Shown here: in pieces, positions 1 to 15,500 of the stretch
Position numbering within the stretch: the first letter of the stretch is position 1
Layout of the letters: each line of letters opens with the position of its first letter
Source of the DNA: Argentina anserina
Lineage: Eukaryota; Streptophyta; Magnoliopsida; Rosales; Rosaceae
DNA length: 64,000 nucleotides
Assembly (NCBI RefSeq): GCF_933775445.1
Contig: NW_026089400.1
Span: 186,001-250,000 of the forward strand
Direction of reading: 5' to 3'
Notes under the pieces: model-generated
What the model saw: the letters and a program-made list of their open reading frames with translations, nothing else
Database searches by the model: none
Told to the model about the DNA's origin: nothing
Position numbers and translations under genes: made by a program

Positions 1-1609
1 AGCGCCTTGAATCACATATAGTTAACACACACGAAAGAGAATCATCAAATCATTGAATTATAAACTCACGACATCTACATAGAAATCATAGAAAACAAAA
101 TCAGAACTACTTTATAACATCTTGCAAAATCGTAAACTACATAAGAGTATTCCACAAATTCGGAACTAGCCAAAAACATAAACACAAAATCACACAACGA
201 ATCCAAACCGAAAACATAAGTGAAGAAGTAACGAGTTACACTTTATAAATCTCCTTAGCGGTATCAAAACAAGGCAGCACGGCTTCAACTTGAATGGCAA
301 TCCGAGGCGTAGTGCTTTGGATCGAATGGAATGAAGGGAAGATGGTGTTTTCGCCTTTAATGGCTTTGAGGATGATGAGTAGTGTTTAAGGCAGAGCTTT
401 GGCTAGTCTTGTGAGCAAGGTTGATCATATGTTTCTGTGGAATTGAGGTGCTATATATAGAGGAAGAAACCCAAGGGAGGATGGCCACAAAGTCCACAAA
501 GTTGAAACCAAATTGGTTGAGGTTTCCTAGATTCGGCAGATTTGACCTTTGTCCCTTGTTGTGGCCATAACTTTCTCTAGAAAATAGATATTGAGATGAT
601 TCCAACTGGCAATTTCAACTAGACTTCCGTGGCTTTTCATCCATATAAGGTACATTTTCTCAATCATTTTGAGCTGTCCAGGGGAGCCCGTCAAAGATGG
701 ATGATCTGCACTGCCAGAATTCTGATTTCTATAAGGATTGAATATCTTTTGCATTAATTACATATCTTCTTCCTCCTTTATTGCTGATTTCTTTTGCACA
801 AATTTCTTCCTTTGAATTAGGGAGGCAGCAAAAGTCTTAATTGTTGCAGCCATGTTTGATTTTTCTTACCTCTCCTCATTAAATTTGCTGCATGCCTTCT
901 TTGACTTTCTTGCCTCTTCTCATTTAATTTGCTGCATGCCTTCTTTGACATTCTTTGGTGCTGGGATTTATGGACATTCTGATACATATTTGTGTTCTAT
1001 TTGCAGGAGGAACAAAGTCCCAAGTTTCCCTCATAGCCCTTGGATCAAAAGCAAATCAATGGCTGAGATAATTCCGCCGAGTTCATTGGACCTCCGATCA
1101 ATGATTCAGTCATATCTCTCTGTAGGAATAAGATATTGATTTGATTCCAAATCCTACAGAAACTAGACTCAAATACCTTTATTTCCATATAAAGTAGGTC
1201 TTCTAACTCGATCGGAGCTATCCAGGGGAGCCCGTCGAAGTTGGACTACGAATATTGACAGCATTTTGATTCTTGAATGGATTGGGCTTTTAAGTGTATT
1301 TTCTTCTCTTTCCTTGTGGAACTAGGATTGCTTTCCTTCTCCAACATGGATTTGTATTTCCTAATAAGAATAAGTATGTTAGAAACAAAGAAATACACAA
1401 GGATGAATCCTACTCGAACAAGGAAGCATATCTCAACAAGGATTATTAACACTTAGCACGATTTCATCATCAATTCACTCATAATTGATATAAGCTCTAC
1501 CTAGACACTTATTCATACAAAAGAAACTAAAACATACTAAATAAGAGGTAACAAAGAGTAAGAATAGGGCATAATCACATTAAGAACGTCACACTTTGTG
1601 CTCCTATCA
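1..1609 (-). mobile_element. Partial LTR of the non-autonomous Athila-like family, truncated by the window edge
   Basis: This stretch is the reverse complement of the first ~1607 bp of the LTR at 46470-48664. Its 5' terminus (reverse complement of TGATAGGAGCACAAAGTG) ends at 1609, where satellite begins abruptly. The last ~588 bp of the LTR lie beyond position 1. It is more diverged from the two downstream LTRs than they are from each other, for example at 420-440, 1453-1475 and 1533-1556, so it is an older insertion. The outer end faces the satellite, so this is either the 5' LTR of an element running leftwards or a solo LTR; the window cannot decide. If target duplication is 5 bp, it should be AAACT (1610-1614). 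Small open frames here are not conserved as proteins. Confidence 0.9.
451..460 (-). promoter_or_regulatory. TATA box of the left LTR
   Basis: CTATATATAG lies at the same LTR position as in the two downstream LTR copies. Transcription would run leftwards, starting about 25-35 bp beyond it. Confidence 0.6.
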
Positions 1610-4202
1610 AAACTCGCATCAGAAAGCCTTACAGAAAGATACTCAAACGAGAAATGAAATGATACACAATTGGAATAGTAAAGATACGCAAACGATGTAA
1701 AGATACTCAGTTTGAAAGAAACACACTCCCACACTTACAAAACTCTCAAATACAATAGAAACTCGCATCAGAAGTCTTACAAAAAGATACTCAAACGAGA
1801 AATGAAAAGATACACAATTGGAATAGTAAAGATACGCAAACGATGTAAAGATACTCAGTTTGAAAGAAACACACTCCCACACTTGCAAAACTCTCAAATT
1901 CAATAGAAACTCGCATCAGAAAGCCTTACAGAAAGATACTCAAACGAGAAATGAAAAGATACAAAATTGGAATAGTAAAGATACGCAAACGATGTAAAGA
2001 TACACAGTTTGAAAGAAACACACTCCCACAATTGCAAAACTCTCAAATACAATAGAAACTCGCATTAGAAGCCTTACAGAAAGATACTCAAACGAGAAAT
2101 GAAAAGATACACAATTGGAATAGTAAAGATACGCAAACGATGTAAAGATAGTTTGAAAGAAACACACTCGCACACTTACAAAACTCTCAAATTCTATAGA
2201 AACTCGCATCAGAAAGCCTTACAGAAAGATACTCAAACGAGAAATGAAAAGATACACAATTGGAATAGTAAAGATACCCAAACGATGTAAAGATACACAA
2301 TTGGAATAGTAAAGATACGCAAACGATGTAAAGATACTCAGTTTGAAAGAAACACACTCTCACACTTGCAAAACTCTCAAATACAATAGAAACTCGCATT
2401 AGAAGTCTTACAAAAAGATACTCAAACGAGAAATGAAAAGATACACAATTGGAATAGTAAAGATACGGAAACGATGTAAAGATACTCAGTTTGAAAGAAA
2501 CACACTCCCACACTTGCAAAACTCTCAAATACAATAGAAACTCGCATCAGAAGCCTTACAGAAAGATACTCAAACAAGAAATGAAAAGATACACAATTGG
2601 AATAGTAAAGATACGCAAACGATGTAGAGATAGTTTGAAAGAAACACACTCGCACACTTACAAAACTCTCAAATTCAATAGAAACTCGCATCAGAAAGCC
2701 TTACAGAAAGATACTCAAATGAGAAATGAAAAGATACACAATTGGAATAGTAAAGATACGCAAACGATGTAAAGATACTCAATTGGAATAGTAAAGATAC
2801 GCAAACGATGTAAAGATACTCAGTTTGAAAGAAACACACTCTCACACTTGCAAAACTCTCAAATACAATAGAAACTCGCATTAGAAGTCTTACAAAAAGA
2901 TACTCAAACGAGAAATGAAAAGATACACAATTGGAATAGTAAAGATACGGAAACGATGTAAAGATACTCAGTTTGAAAGAAACACACTCCCACACTTGCA
3001 AAACTCTCAAATACAATAGAAACTCGCATCAGAAGCCTTACAGAAAGATACTCAAACAAGAAATGAAAAGATACACAATTGGAATAGTAAAGATACCCAA
3101 ACGATGTAAAGATACACAATTGGAATAGTAAAGATACGCAAACGATGTAAAGATACCCAGTTTGAAAGAAACACACTCCCACAATTGCAAAACTCTCAAA
3201 TACAATAGAAACTCGCATCAGAAGCCTTACAGAAAGATACTCAAACGAGAAATGAAATGATACACAATTGGAATAGTAAAGATACGCAAACGATATAAAG
3301 ATAGTTTGAAAGAAACACACTCGTACACTTACAAAACTCTCAAATTCAATAGAAACTCGCATCAGAAAGCGTTACAGAAAGATACTCGAACGAGAAATGA
3401 AAAGATACACAATTGGAATAGTAAAGATACGCAAACGATGTAAAGATACTAAGTTTGAAAGAAACACACTCTCACACTTGCAAAACTCTCAAATACAATA
3501 GAAACTCGCATCAGAAGCCTTACAGAAAGATACTCAAACGAGAAATGAAAAGATACACAATTGGAATAGTAAAGATACGCAAACGATGTAAAGATACTCA
3601 GTTTGAAAGAAACACACTCCCACACTTGCAAAACTCTCAAATTCAATAGAAACTCGCATCAGAAGCCTTACAGAAAGATACTCAAACGAGAAACGAAAAG
3701 ATACACAATTGGAATAGTAAAGATACGCAAACGAGAAATGAAAAGATACACAATTGGAATAATAAAGATACGCAAACGATGTAAAGATACTCAGTTTGAA
3801 AGAAACACACTCCCACACTTGCAAAATTCTCAAATTCAATAGAAACTCGCATCAGAAGCCTTACAGAAAGATACTCAAACGAGAAACGAAAAGATATACA
3901 ATTGGAATAGTAAAGATACGCAAACGATGTAAGGATACTCAATTGGAATAGTAAAGATACGCAAACGATGTAAAGATACTCAGTTTGAAAGAAACACACT
4001 CCCACACTTGCAAAATTCTCAAATTCAATAGAAACTCGCATCAGAAGCCTTACAGAAAGATACTCAAACGAGAAATGAAAAGATACACAATTGGAATAGT
4101 AAAGATAGGCACACGATCTAAAGATACAGAATTGGAATAGTAAAGATACGCAAACGATGTAAAGATACACAATTGGAATAGTAAAGATACGCAAACGATG
4201 TA
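1610..4202. repeat. Left edge of the satellite array, more diverged monomers
   Basis: Monomers here carry private variants and mixed lengths, such as AGAAGTC for AGAAGCC, CTCGCACACTTAC, GATACAAAATTGG and a 4-bp shortened GATAGTTTG form. They show less exact kilobase-scale recurrence than the core to the right. Confidence 0.7.
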
Positions 4203-4930
4203 AAGATACTCAGTTTGAAAGAAACACACTCCCACACTTGCAAAACTCTCTAATACAATAGAAACTCGCATCAGAAGCCTTACAGAAAGATACTCAAACG
4301 AGAAATGAAAAGATACACAATTGGAATAGTAAAGATACCAAAACGATGTAAAGATACACAATTGGAATAGTAAAGATACGCAAACGATGTAAAGATACAC
4401 AATTGAAATAGTAAAGATACGCAAACAATTTTAAGATACTCAGTTTGAAAGAAACACACTCCCACACTTGCAAAACTCTCTAATACAATAGAAACTCGCA
4501 TCAGAAGCCTTACAGAAAGATACTCAAACGAGAAATGAAAAGATACACAATTGGAATAGTAAAGATACCAAAACGATGTAAAGATACACAATTGGAATAG
4601 TAAAGATACGCAAACGATGTAAAGATACACAATTGAAATAGTAAAGATACGCAAACAATTTTAAGATACTCAGTTTGAAAGAAACACACTCCCACACTTG
4701 CAAAACTCTCTAATACAATAGAAACTCGCATCAGAAGCCTTACAGAAAGATACTCAAACGAGAAATGAAAAGATACACAATTGGAATAGTAAAGATACCA
4801 AAACGATGTAAAGATACACAATTGGAATAGTAAAGATACGCAAACGATGTAAAGATACACAATTGAAATAGTAAAGATACGCAAACAATTTTAAGATACT
4901 CAGTTTGAAAGAAACACACTCCCACACTTG
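4203..4930. repeat. 230-bp tandem, ~3.2 near-identical copies
   Basis: The same 230-bp unit, with three 41-bp submodules, repeats almost without change. It includes the private changes CAATTGAAATAG and GCAAACAATTTT, the latter near 4422, 4652 and 4882. The tandem ends where CTCTAATAC reverts to CTCAAATAC near 4931. Confidence 0.9.
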
Positions 4931-7900
4931 CAAAACTCTCAAATACAATAGAAACTCGCATCAGAAGCCTTACATAAAGATACTTAAACGAGAAATGAAA
5001 AGATACACAATTGGAATAGTAAAGATAGGCACACGATCTAAAGATACAGAATTGGAATAGTAAAGATACGCAAACGATGTAAAGATACACAATTGGAATA
5101 GTAAAGATACGCAAACGATGTAAAGATACTCAGTTTGAAAGAAACACACTCCCACACTTGCAAAACTCTCTAATACAATAGAAACTCGCATCAGAAGCCT
5201 TACAGAAAGATACTCAAACGAGAAATGAAAAGATACACAATTGGAATAGTAAAGATACCAAAACGATGTAAAGATACACAATTGGAATAGTAAAGATACG
5301 CAAACGATGTAAAGATACACAATTGGAATAGTAAAGATACGCAAACGATGTAAAGATACTCAGTTTGAAAGAAACACACTCCCACACTTGCAAAACTCTC
5401 AAATTCAATAGAAACTCGCATCAGAAAGCCTTACAGAAAGATACTCAAACGAGAAATGAAAAGATACACAATTGGAATAGTAAAGATACGCAAACGATGT
5501 AAAGATACACAATTGGAATAGTAAAGATACGCAAAAGATGTAAAGATACTCAGTTTGAAAGAAACACACTCCCACACTTGCAAAACTCTCAAATTCAATA
5601 GAAACTCGCATCAGAAAGCCTTACAGAAAGATACTCAAATGAGAAATGAAAAGATACACAATTGGAATAGTAAAGATACGCAAACGATGTAAAGATACTC
5701 AATTGGAATAGTAAAGATACGCAAACGATGTAAAGATACTCAGTTTGAAAGAAACACACTCCCACACTTGCAAAACTCTCAAATACAATAGAAACTCGCA
5801 TTAGAAGTCTTACAAAAAGATACTCAAACGAGAAATGAAAAGATACACAATTGGAATAGTAAAGATACGGAAACGATGTAAAGATACTCAGTTTGAAAGA
5901 AACACACTCCCACACTTGCAAAACTATCAAATACAATAGAAACTCGCATCAGAAGCCTTACAGAAAGATACTCAAACAAGAAATGAAAAGATACACAATT
6001 GGAATAGTAAAGATACCCAAACGATGTAAAGATACACAATTGGAATAGTAAAGATACGCAAACGATGTAAAGATACTCAGTTTGAAAGAAACACACTCCC
6101 ACACTTGCAAAACTCTCAAATTCAATAGAAACTCGCATCAGAAAGCCTTACAGAAAGATACTCAAACGAGAAATGAAAAGATACACAATTGGAATAGTAA
6201 AGATACGCAAACGATGTAAAGATACCCAGTTTGAAAGAAACACACTCCCACAATTGCAAAACTCTCAAATACAATAGAAACTCGCATCAGAAGCCTTACA
6301 GAAAGATACTCAAACGAGAAATGAAATGAAACACAATTGGAATAGTAAAGATACGCAAACGATATAAAGATAGTTTGAAAGAAACACACTCGTACACTTA
6401 CAAAACTCTCAAATTCAATAGAAACTCGCATCAGAAAGCGTTACAGAAAGATACTCGAACGAGAAATGAAAAGATACACAATTGGAATAGTAAAGATACG
6501 CAAACGATGTAAAGATACTAAGTTTGAAAGAAACACACTCTCACACTTGCAAAACTCTCAAATACAATAGAAACTCGCATCAGAAGCCTTACAGAAAGAT
6601 ACTCAAACGAGAAATGAAAAGATACACAATTGGAATAGTAAAGATACCAAAACGATGTAAAGATACACAATTGGAATAGTAAAGATACGCAAACGATGTA
6701 AAGATACACAATTGGAATAGTAAAGATACGCAAACGATGTAAAGATACTCAGTTTGAAAGAAACACACTCCCACACTTGCAAAACTCTCAAATTCAATAG
6801 AAACTCGCATCAGAAAGCCTTACAGAAAGATACTCAAACGAGAAATGAAAAGATACACAATTGGAATAGTAAAGATACGCAAACGATGTAAAGATACACA
6901 ATTGGAATAGTAAAGATACGCAAACGATGTAAAGATACTCAGTTTGAAAGAAACACACTCCCACACTTGCAAAACTCTCAAATTCAATAGAAACTCGCAT
7001 CAGAAAGCCTTACAGAAAGATACTCAAATGAGAAATGAAAAGATACACAATTGGAATAGTAAAGATACGCAAACGATGTAAAGATACTCAATTGGAATAG
7101 TAAAGATACGCAAACGATGTAAAGATACTCAGTTTGAAAGAAACACACTCTCACACTTGCAAAACTCTCAAATACAATAGAAACTCGCATTAGAAGTCTT
7201 ACAAAAAGATACTCAAACGAGAAATGAAAAGATACACAATTGGAATAGTAAAGATACGGAAACGATGTAAAGATACTCAGTTTGAAAGAAACACACTCCC
7301 ACACTTGCAAAACTCTCAAATACAATAGAAACTCGCATCAGAAGCCTTACAGAAAGATACTCAAACAAGAAATGAAAAGATACACAATTGGAATAGTAAA
7401 GATACCCAAACGATGTAAAGATACACAATTGGAATAGTAAAGATACGCAAACGATGTAAAGATACTCAGTTTGAAAGAAACACACTCCCACACTTGCAAA
7501 ACTCTCAAATATAATAGAAACTCGCATCAGAAGCCTTACATAAAGATACTTAAACGAGAAATGAAAAGATACACAATTGGAATAGTAAAGATAGGCACAC
7601 GATCTAAAGATACAGAATTGGAATAGTAAAGATACGCAAACGATGTAAAGATACACAATTGGAATAGTAAAGATACGCAAACGATGTAAAGATACTCAGT
7701 TTGAAAGAAACACACTCCCACACTTGCAAAACTCTCTAATACAATAGAAACTCGCATCAGAAGCCTTACAGAAAGATACTCAAACGAGAAATGAAAAGAT
7801 ACACAATTGGAATAGTAAAGATACCAAAACGATGTAAAGATACACAATTGGAATAGTAAAGATACGCAAACGATGTAAAGATACACAATTGGAATAGTAA

Positions 7901-10076
7901 AGATACGCAAACGATGTAAAGATACTCAGTTTGAAAGAAACACACTCCCACACTTGCAAAACTCTCAAATTCAATAGAAACTCGCATCAGAAAGCCTTAC
8001 AGAAAGATACTCAAACGAGAAATGAAAAGATACACAATTGGAATAGTAAAGATACGCAAACGATGTAAAGATACACAATTGGAATAGTAAAGATACGCAA
8101 AAGATGTAAAGATACTCAGTTTGAAAGAAACACACTCCCACACTTGCAAAACTCTCAAATTCAATAGAAACTCGCATCAGAAAGCCTTACAGAAAGATAC
8201 TCAAATGAGAAATGAAAAGATACACAATTGGAATAGTAAAGATACGCAAACGATGTAAAGATACTCAATTGGAATAGTAAAGATACGCAAACGATGTAAA
8301 GATACTCAGTTTGAAAGAAACACACTCTCACACTTGCAAAACTCTCAAATACAATAGAAACTCGCATTAGAAGTCTTACAAAAAGATACTCAAACGAGAA
8401 ATGAAAAGATACACAATTGGAATAGTAAAGATACGGAAACGATGTAAAGATACTCAGTTTGAAAGAAACACACTCCCACACTTGCAAAACTATCAAATAC
8501 AATAGAAACTCGCATCAGAAGCCTTACAGAAAGATACTCAAACAAGAAATGAAAAGATACACAATTGGAATAGTAAAGATACCCAAACGATGTAAAGATA
8601 CACAATTGGAATAGTAAAGATACGCAAACGATGTAAAGATACTCAGTTTGAAAGAAACACACTCCCACACTTGCAAAACTCTCAAATTCAATAGAAACTC
8701 GCATCAGAAAGCCTTACAGAAAGATACTCAAACGAGAAATGAAAAGATACACAATTGGAATAGTAAAGATACGCAAACGATGTAAAGATACCCAGTTTGA
8801 AAGAAACACACTCCCACAATTGCAAAACTCTCAAATACAATAGAAACTCGCATCAGAAGCCTTACAGAAAGATACTCAAACGAGAAATGAAATGATACAC
8901 AATTGGAATAGTAAAGATACGCAAACGATATAAAGATAGTTTGAAAGAAACACACTCGTACACTTACAAAACTCTCAAATTCAATAGAAACTCGCATCAG
9001 AAAGCGTTACAGAAAGATACTCGAACGAGAAATGAAAAGATACACAATTGGAATAGTAAAGATACGCAAACGATGTAAAGATACTAAGTTTGAAAGAAAC
9101 ACACTCTCACACTTGCAAAACTCTCAAATACAATAGAAACTCGCATCAGAAGCCTTACAGAAAGATACTCAAACGAGAAATGAAAAGATACACAATTGGA
9201 ATAGTAAAGATACCAAAACGATGTAAAGATACACAATTGGAATAGTAAAGATACGCAAACGATGTAAAGATACACAATTGGAATAGTAAAGATACGCAAA
9301 CGATGTAAAGATACTCAGTTTGAAAGAAACACACTCCCACACTTGCAAAACTCTCAAATTCAATAGAAACTCGCATCAGAAAGCCTTACAGAAAGATACT
9401 CAAACGAGAAATGAAAAGATACACAATTGGAATAGTAAAGATACGCAAACGATGTAAAGATACACAATTGGAATAGTAAAGATACGCAAACGATGTAAAG
9501 ATACTCAGTTTGAAAGAAACACACTCCCACACTTGCAAAACTCTCAAATTCAATAGAAACTCGCATCAGAAAGCCTTACAGAAAGATACTCAAATGAGAA
9601 ATGAAAAGATACACAATTGGAATAGTAAAGATACGCAAACGATGTAAAGATACTCAATTGGAATAGTAAAGATACGCAAACGATGTAAAGATACTCAGTT
9701 TGAAAGAAACACACTCTCACACTTGCAAAACTCTCAAATACAATAGAAACTCGCATTAGAAGTCTTACAAAAAGATACTCAAACGAGAAATGAAAAGATA
9801 CACAATTGGAATAGTAAAGATACGGAAACGATGTAAAGATACTCAGTTTGAAAGAAACACACTCCCACACTTGCAAAACTCTCAAATACAATAGAAACTC
9901 GCATCAGAAGCCTTACAGAAAGATACTCAAACAAGAAATGAAAAGATACACAATTGGAATAGTAAAGATACCCAAACGATGTAAAGATACACAATTGGAA
10001 TAGTAAAGATACGCAAACGATGTAAAGATACTCAGTTTGAAAGAAACACACTCCCACACTTGCAAAACTCTCAAAT
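4895..10076. repeat. 2566-bp higher-order repeat, two tandem copies
   Basis: Sequence from about 4895 to 7510 recurs 2566 bp later. The rare variant AAACTATCAA lies at 5921 and 8487 (2566 apart) and again at 12442 (3955 further). CGTACACTTA lies at 6391 and 8957. A third copy starts near 11416, after an extra 1389-bp block that repeats part of the unit. Boundaries are blurred because the monomers themselves are similar. Confidence 0.85.
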
Positions 10077-12529
10077 TCAATAGAAACTCGCATCAGAAAG
10101 CCTTACAGAAAGATACTCAAACGAGAAATGAAAAGATACACAATTGGAATAGTAAAGATACGCAAACGATGTAAAGATACTCAGTTTGAAAGAAACACAC
10201 TCCCACAATTGCAAAACTCTCAAATACAATAGAAACTCGCATCAGAAGCCTTACAGAAAGATACTCAAACGAGAAATGAAATGAAACACAATTGGAATAG
10301 TAAAGATACGCAAACGATATAAAGATAGTTTGAAAGAAACACACTCGTACACTTACAAAACTCTCAAATTCAATAGAAACTCGCATCAGAAAGCGTTACA
10401 GAAAGATACTCAAACGAGAAATGAAAAGATACACAATTGGAATAGTAAAGATACGCAAACGATGTAAAGATACTAAGTTTGAAAGAAACACACTCTCACA
10501 CTTGCAAAACTCTCAAATACAATAGAAACTCGCATCAGAAGCCTTACAGAAAGATACTCAAACGAGAAATGAAAAGATACACAATTGGAATAGTAAAGAT
10601 ACCAAAACGATGTAAAGATACACAATTGGAATAGTAAAGATACGCAAACGATGTAAAGATACACAATTGGAATAGTAAAGATACGCAAACGATGTAAAGA
10701 TACTCAGTTTGAAAGAAACACACTCCCACACTTGCAAAACTCTCAAATTCAATAGAAACTCGCATCAGAAAGCCTTACAGAAAGATACTCAAACGAGAAA
10801 TGAAAAGATACACAATTGGAATAGTAAAGATACGCAAACGATGTAAAGATACACAATTGGAATAGTAAAGATACGCAAACGATGTAAAGATACTCAGTTT
10901 GAAAGAAACACACTCCCACACTTGCAAAACTCTCAAATTCAATAGAAACTCGCATCAGAAAGCCTTACAGAAAGATACTCAAATGAGAAATGAAAAGATA
11001 CACAATTGGAATAGTAAAGATACGCAAACGATGTAAAGATACTCAATTGGAATAGTAAAGATACGCAAACGATGTAAAGATACTCAGTTTGAAAGAAACA
11101 CACTCTCACACTTGCAAAACTCTCAAATACAATAGAAACTCGCATTAGAAGTCTTACAAAAAGATACTCAAACGAGAAATGAAAAGATACACAATTGGAA
11201 TAGTAAAGATACGGAAACGATGTAAAGATACTCAGTTTGAAAGAAACACACTCCCACACTTGCAAAACTCTCAAATACAATAGAAACTCGCATCAGAAGC
11301 CTTACAGAAAGATACTCAAACAAGAAATGAAAAGATACACAATTGGAATAGTAAAGATACCCAAACGATGTAAAGATACACAATTGGAATAGTAAAGATA
11401 CGCAAACGATGTAAAGATACTCAGTTTGAAAGAAACACACTCCCACACTTGCAAAACTCTCAAATATAATAGAAACTCGCATCAGAAGCCTTACATAAAG
11501 ATACTTAAACGAGAAATGAAAAGATACACAATTGGAATAGTAAAGATAGGCACACGATCTAAAGATACAGAATTGGAATAGTAAAGATACGCAAACGATG
11601 TAAAGATACACAATTGGAATAGTAAAGATACGCAAACGATGTAAAGATACTCAGTTTGAAAGAAACACACTCCCACACTTGCAAAACTCTCTAATACAAT
11701 AGAAACTCGCATCAGAAGCCTTACAGAAAGATACTCAAACGAGAAATGAAAAGATACACAATTGGAATAGTAAAGATACCAAAACGATGTAAAGATACAC
11801 AATTGGAATAGTAAAGATACGCAAACGATGTAAAGATACACAATTGGAATAGTAAAGATACGCAAACGATGTAAAGATACTCAGTTTGAAAGAAACACAC
11901 TCCCACACTTGCAAAACTCTCAAATTCAATAGAAACTCGCATCAGAAAGCCTTACAGAAAGATACTCAAACGAGAAATGAAAAGATACACAATTGGAATA
12001 GTAAAGATACGCAAACGATGTAAAGATACACAATTGGAATAGTAAAGATACGCAAAAGATGTAAAGATACTCAGTTTGAAAGAAACACACTCCCACACTT
12101 GCAAAACTCTCAAATTCAATAGAAACTCGCATCAGAAAGCCTTACAGAAAGATACTCAAATGAGAAATGAAAAGATACACAATTGGAATAGTAAAGATAC
12201 GCAAACGATGTAAAGATACTCAATTGGAATAGTAAAGATACGCAAACGATGTAAAGATACTCAGTTTGAAAGAAACACACTCTCACACTTGCAAAACTCT
12301 CAAATACAATAGAAACTCGCATTAGAAGTCTTACAAAAAGATACTCAAACGAGAAATGAAAAGATACACAATTGGAATAGTAAAGATACGGAAACGATGT
12401 AAAGATACTCAGTTTGAAAGAAACACACTCCCACACTTGCAAAACTATCAAATACAATAGAAACTCGCATCAGAAGCCTTACAGAAAGATACTCAAACAA
12501 GAAATGAAAAGATACACAATTGGAATAGT

Positions 12530-15500
12530 AAAGATACCCAAACGATGTAAAGATACACAATTGGAATAGTAAAGATACGCAAACGATGTAAAGATACTCA
12601 GTTTGAAAGAAACACACTCCCACACTTGCAAAACTCTCAAATTCAATAGAAACTCGCATCAGAAAGCCTTACAGAAAGATACTCAAACGAGAAATGAAAA
12701 GATACACAATTGGAATAGTAAAGATACGCAAACGATGTAAAGATACCCAGTTTGAAAGAAACACACTCCCACAATTGCAAAACTCTCAAATACAATAGAA
12801 ACTCGCATCAGAAGCCTTACAGAAAGATACTCAAACGAGAAATGAAATGATACACAATTGGAATAGTAAAGATACGCAAACGATATAAAGATAGTTTGAA
12901 AGAAACACACTCGTACACTTACAAAACTCTCAAATTCAATAGAAACTCGCATCAGAAAGCGTTACAGAAAGATACTCGAACGAGAAATGAAAAGATACAC
13001 AATTGGAATAGTAAAGATACGCAAACGATGTAAAGATACTAAGTTTGAAAGAAACACACTCTCACACTTGCAAAACTCTCAAATACAATAGAAACTCGCA
13101 TCAGAAGCCTTACAGAAAGATACTCAAACGAGAAATGAAAAGATACACAATTGGAATAGTAAAGATACCAAAACGATGTAAAGATACACAATTGGAATAG
13201 TAAAGATACGCAAACGATGTAAAGATACACAATTGGAATAGTAAAGATACGCAAACGATGTAAAGATACTCAGTTTGAAAGAAACACACTCCCACACTTG
13301 CAAAACTCTCAAATTCAATAGAAACTCGCATCAGAAAGCCTTACAGAAAGATACTCAAACGAGAAATGAAAAGATACACAATTGGAATAGTAAAGATACG
13401 CAAACGATGTAAAGATACACAATTGGAATAGTAAAGATACGCAAACGATGTAAAGATACTCAGTTTGAAAGAAACACACTCCCACACTTGCAAAACTCTC
13501 AAATTCAATAGAAACTCGCATCAGAAAGCCTTACAGAAAGATACTCAAATGAGAAATGAAAAGATACACAATTGGAATAGTAAAGATACGCAAACGATGT
13601 AAAGATACTCAATTGGAATAGTAAAGATACGCAAACGATGTAAAGATACTCAGTTTGAAAGAAACACACTCTCACACTTGCAAAACTCTCAAATACAATA
13701 GAAACTCGCATTAGAAGTCTTACAAAAAGATACTCAAACGAGAAATGAAAAGATACACAATTGGAATAGTAAAGATACGGAAACGATGTAAAGATACTCA
13801 GTTTGAAAGAAACACACTCCCACACTTGCAAAACTCTCAAATACAATAGAAACTCGCATCAGAAGCCTTACAGAAAGATACTCAAACAAGAAATGAAAAG
13901 ATACACAATTGGAATAGTAAAGATACCCAAACGATGTAAAGATACACAATTGGAATAGTAAAGATACGCAAACGATGTAAAGATACTCAGTTTGAAAGAA
14001 ACACACTCCCACACTTGCAAAACTCTCAAATACAATAGAAACTCGCATCAGAAGCCTTACATAAAGATACTTAAACGAGAAATGAAAAGATACACAATTG
14101 GAATAGTAAAGATAGGCACACGATCTAAAGATACAGAATTGGAATAGTAAAGATACGCAAACGATGTAAAGATACACAATTGGAATAGTAAAGATACGCA
14201 AACGATGTAAAGATACTCAGTTTGAAAGAAACACACTCCCACACTTGCAAAACTCTCTAATACAATAGAAACTCGCATCAGAAGCCTTACAGAAAGATAC
14301 TCAAACGAGAAATGAAAAGATACACAATTGGAATAGTAAAGATACCAAAACGATGTAAAGATACACAATTGGAATAGTAAAGATACGCAAACGATGTAAA
14401 GATACACAATTGGAATAGTAAAGATACGCAAACGATGTAAAGATACTCAGTTTGAAAGAAACACACTCCCACACTTGCAAGACTCTCAAATTCAATAGAA
14501 ACTCGCATCAGAAAGCCTTACAGAAAGATACTCAAACGAGAAATGAAAAGATACACAATTGGAATAGTAAAGATACGCAAACGATGTAAAGATACACAAT
14601 TGGAATAGTAAAGATACGCAAAAGATGTAAAGATACTCAGTTTGAAAGAAACACACTCCCACACTTGCAAAACTCTCAAATTCAATAGAAACTCGCATCA
14701 GAAAGCCTTACAGAAAGATACTCAAATGAGAAATGAAAAGATACACAATTGGAATAGTAAAGATACGCAAACGATGTAAAGATACTCAATTGGAATAGTA
14801 AAGATACGCAAACGATGTAAAGATACTCAGTTTGAAAGAAACACACTCTCACACTTGCAAAACTCTCAAATACAATAGAAACTCGCATCAGAAGCCTTAC
14901 AGAAAGATACTCAAACGAGAAACGAAAAGATACACAATTGGAATAGTAAAGATACGCAAACGAGAAATGAAAAGATACACAATTGGAATAGTAAAGATAC
15001 GCAAACGATGTAAAGATACTCAGTTTGAAAGAAACACACTCCCACACTTGCAAAATTCTCAAATTCAATAGAAACTCGCATCAGAAGCCTTACAGAAAGA
15101 TACTCAAACGAGAAATGAAAAGATACACAATTGGAATAGTAAAGATACGCAAACGATGTAAAGATACTCAATTGGAATAGTAAAGATACGCAAACGATGT
15201 AAAGATACTCAGTTTGAAAGAAACACACTCCCACACTTGCAAAACTCTCAAGTACAATAGAAACTCGCATCAGAAGCCTTACAGAAAGATACTCAAACGA
15301 GAAATGAAAAGATACACAATTGGAATAGTAAAGATACGCAAACGATGTAAAGATACTCAGTTTGAAAGAAACACACTCCCACACTTGCAAAACTCTCAAA
15401 TTCAATAGAAACTCGCATCAGAAGCCTTACAGAAAGATACTCAAACGAGAAACGAAAAGATACACAATTGGAATAGTAAAGATACGCAAACGAGAAATGA

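Noticed and set aside
852..1139. 95-codon ORF antisense to the LTR, also at 46939-47226 and 52773-53060
   Set aside because: It is present three times only because the LTR is. The differences between copies I looked at change amino acids, and no motif is recognised.
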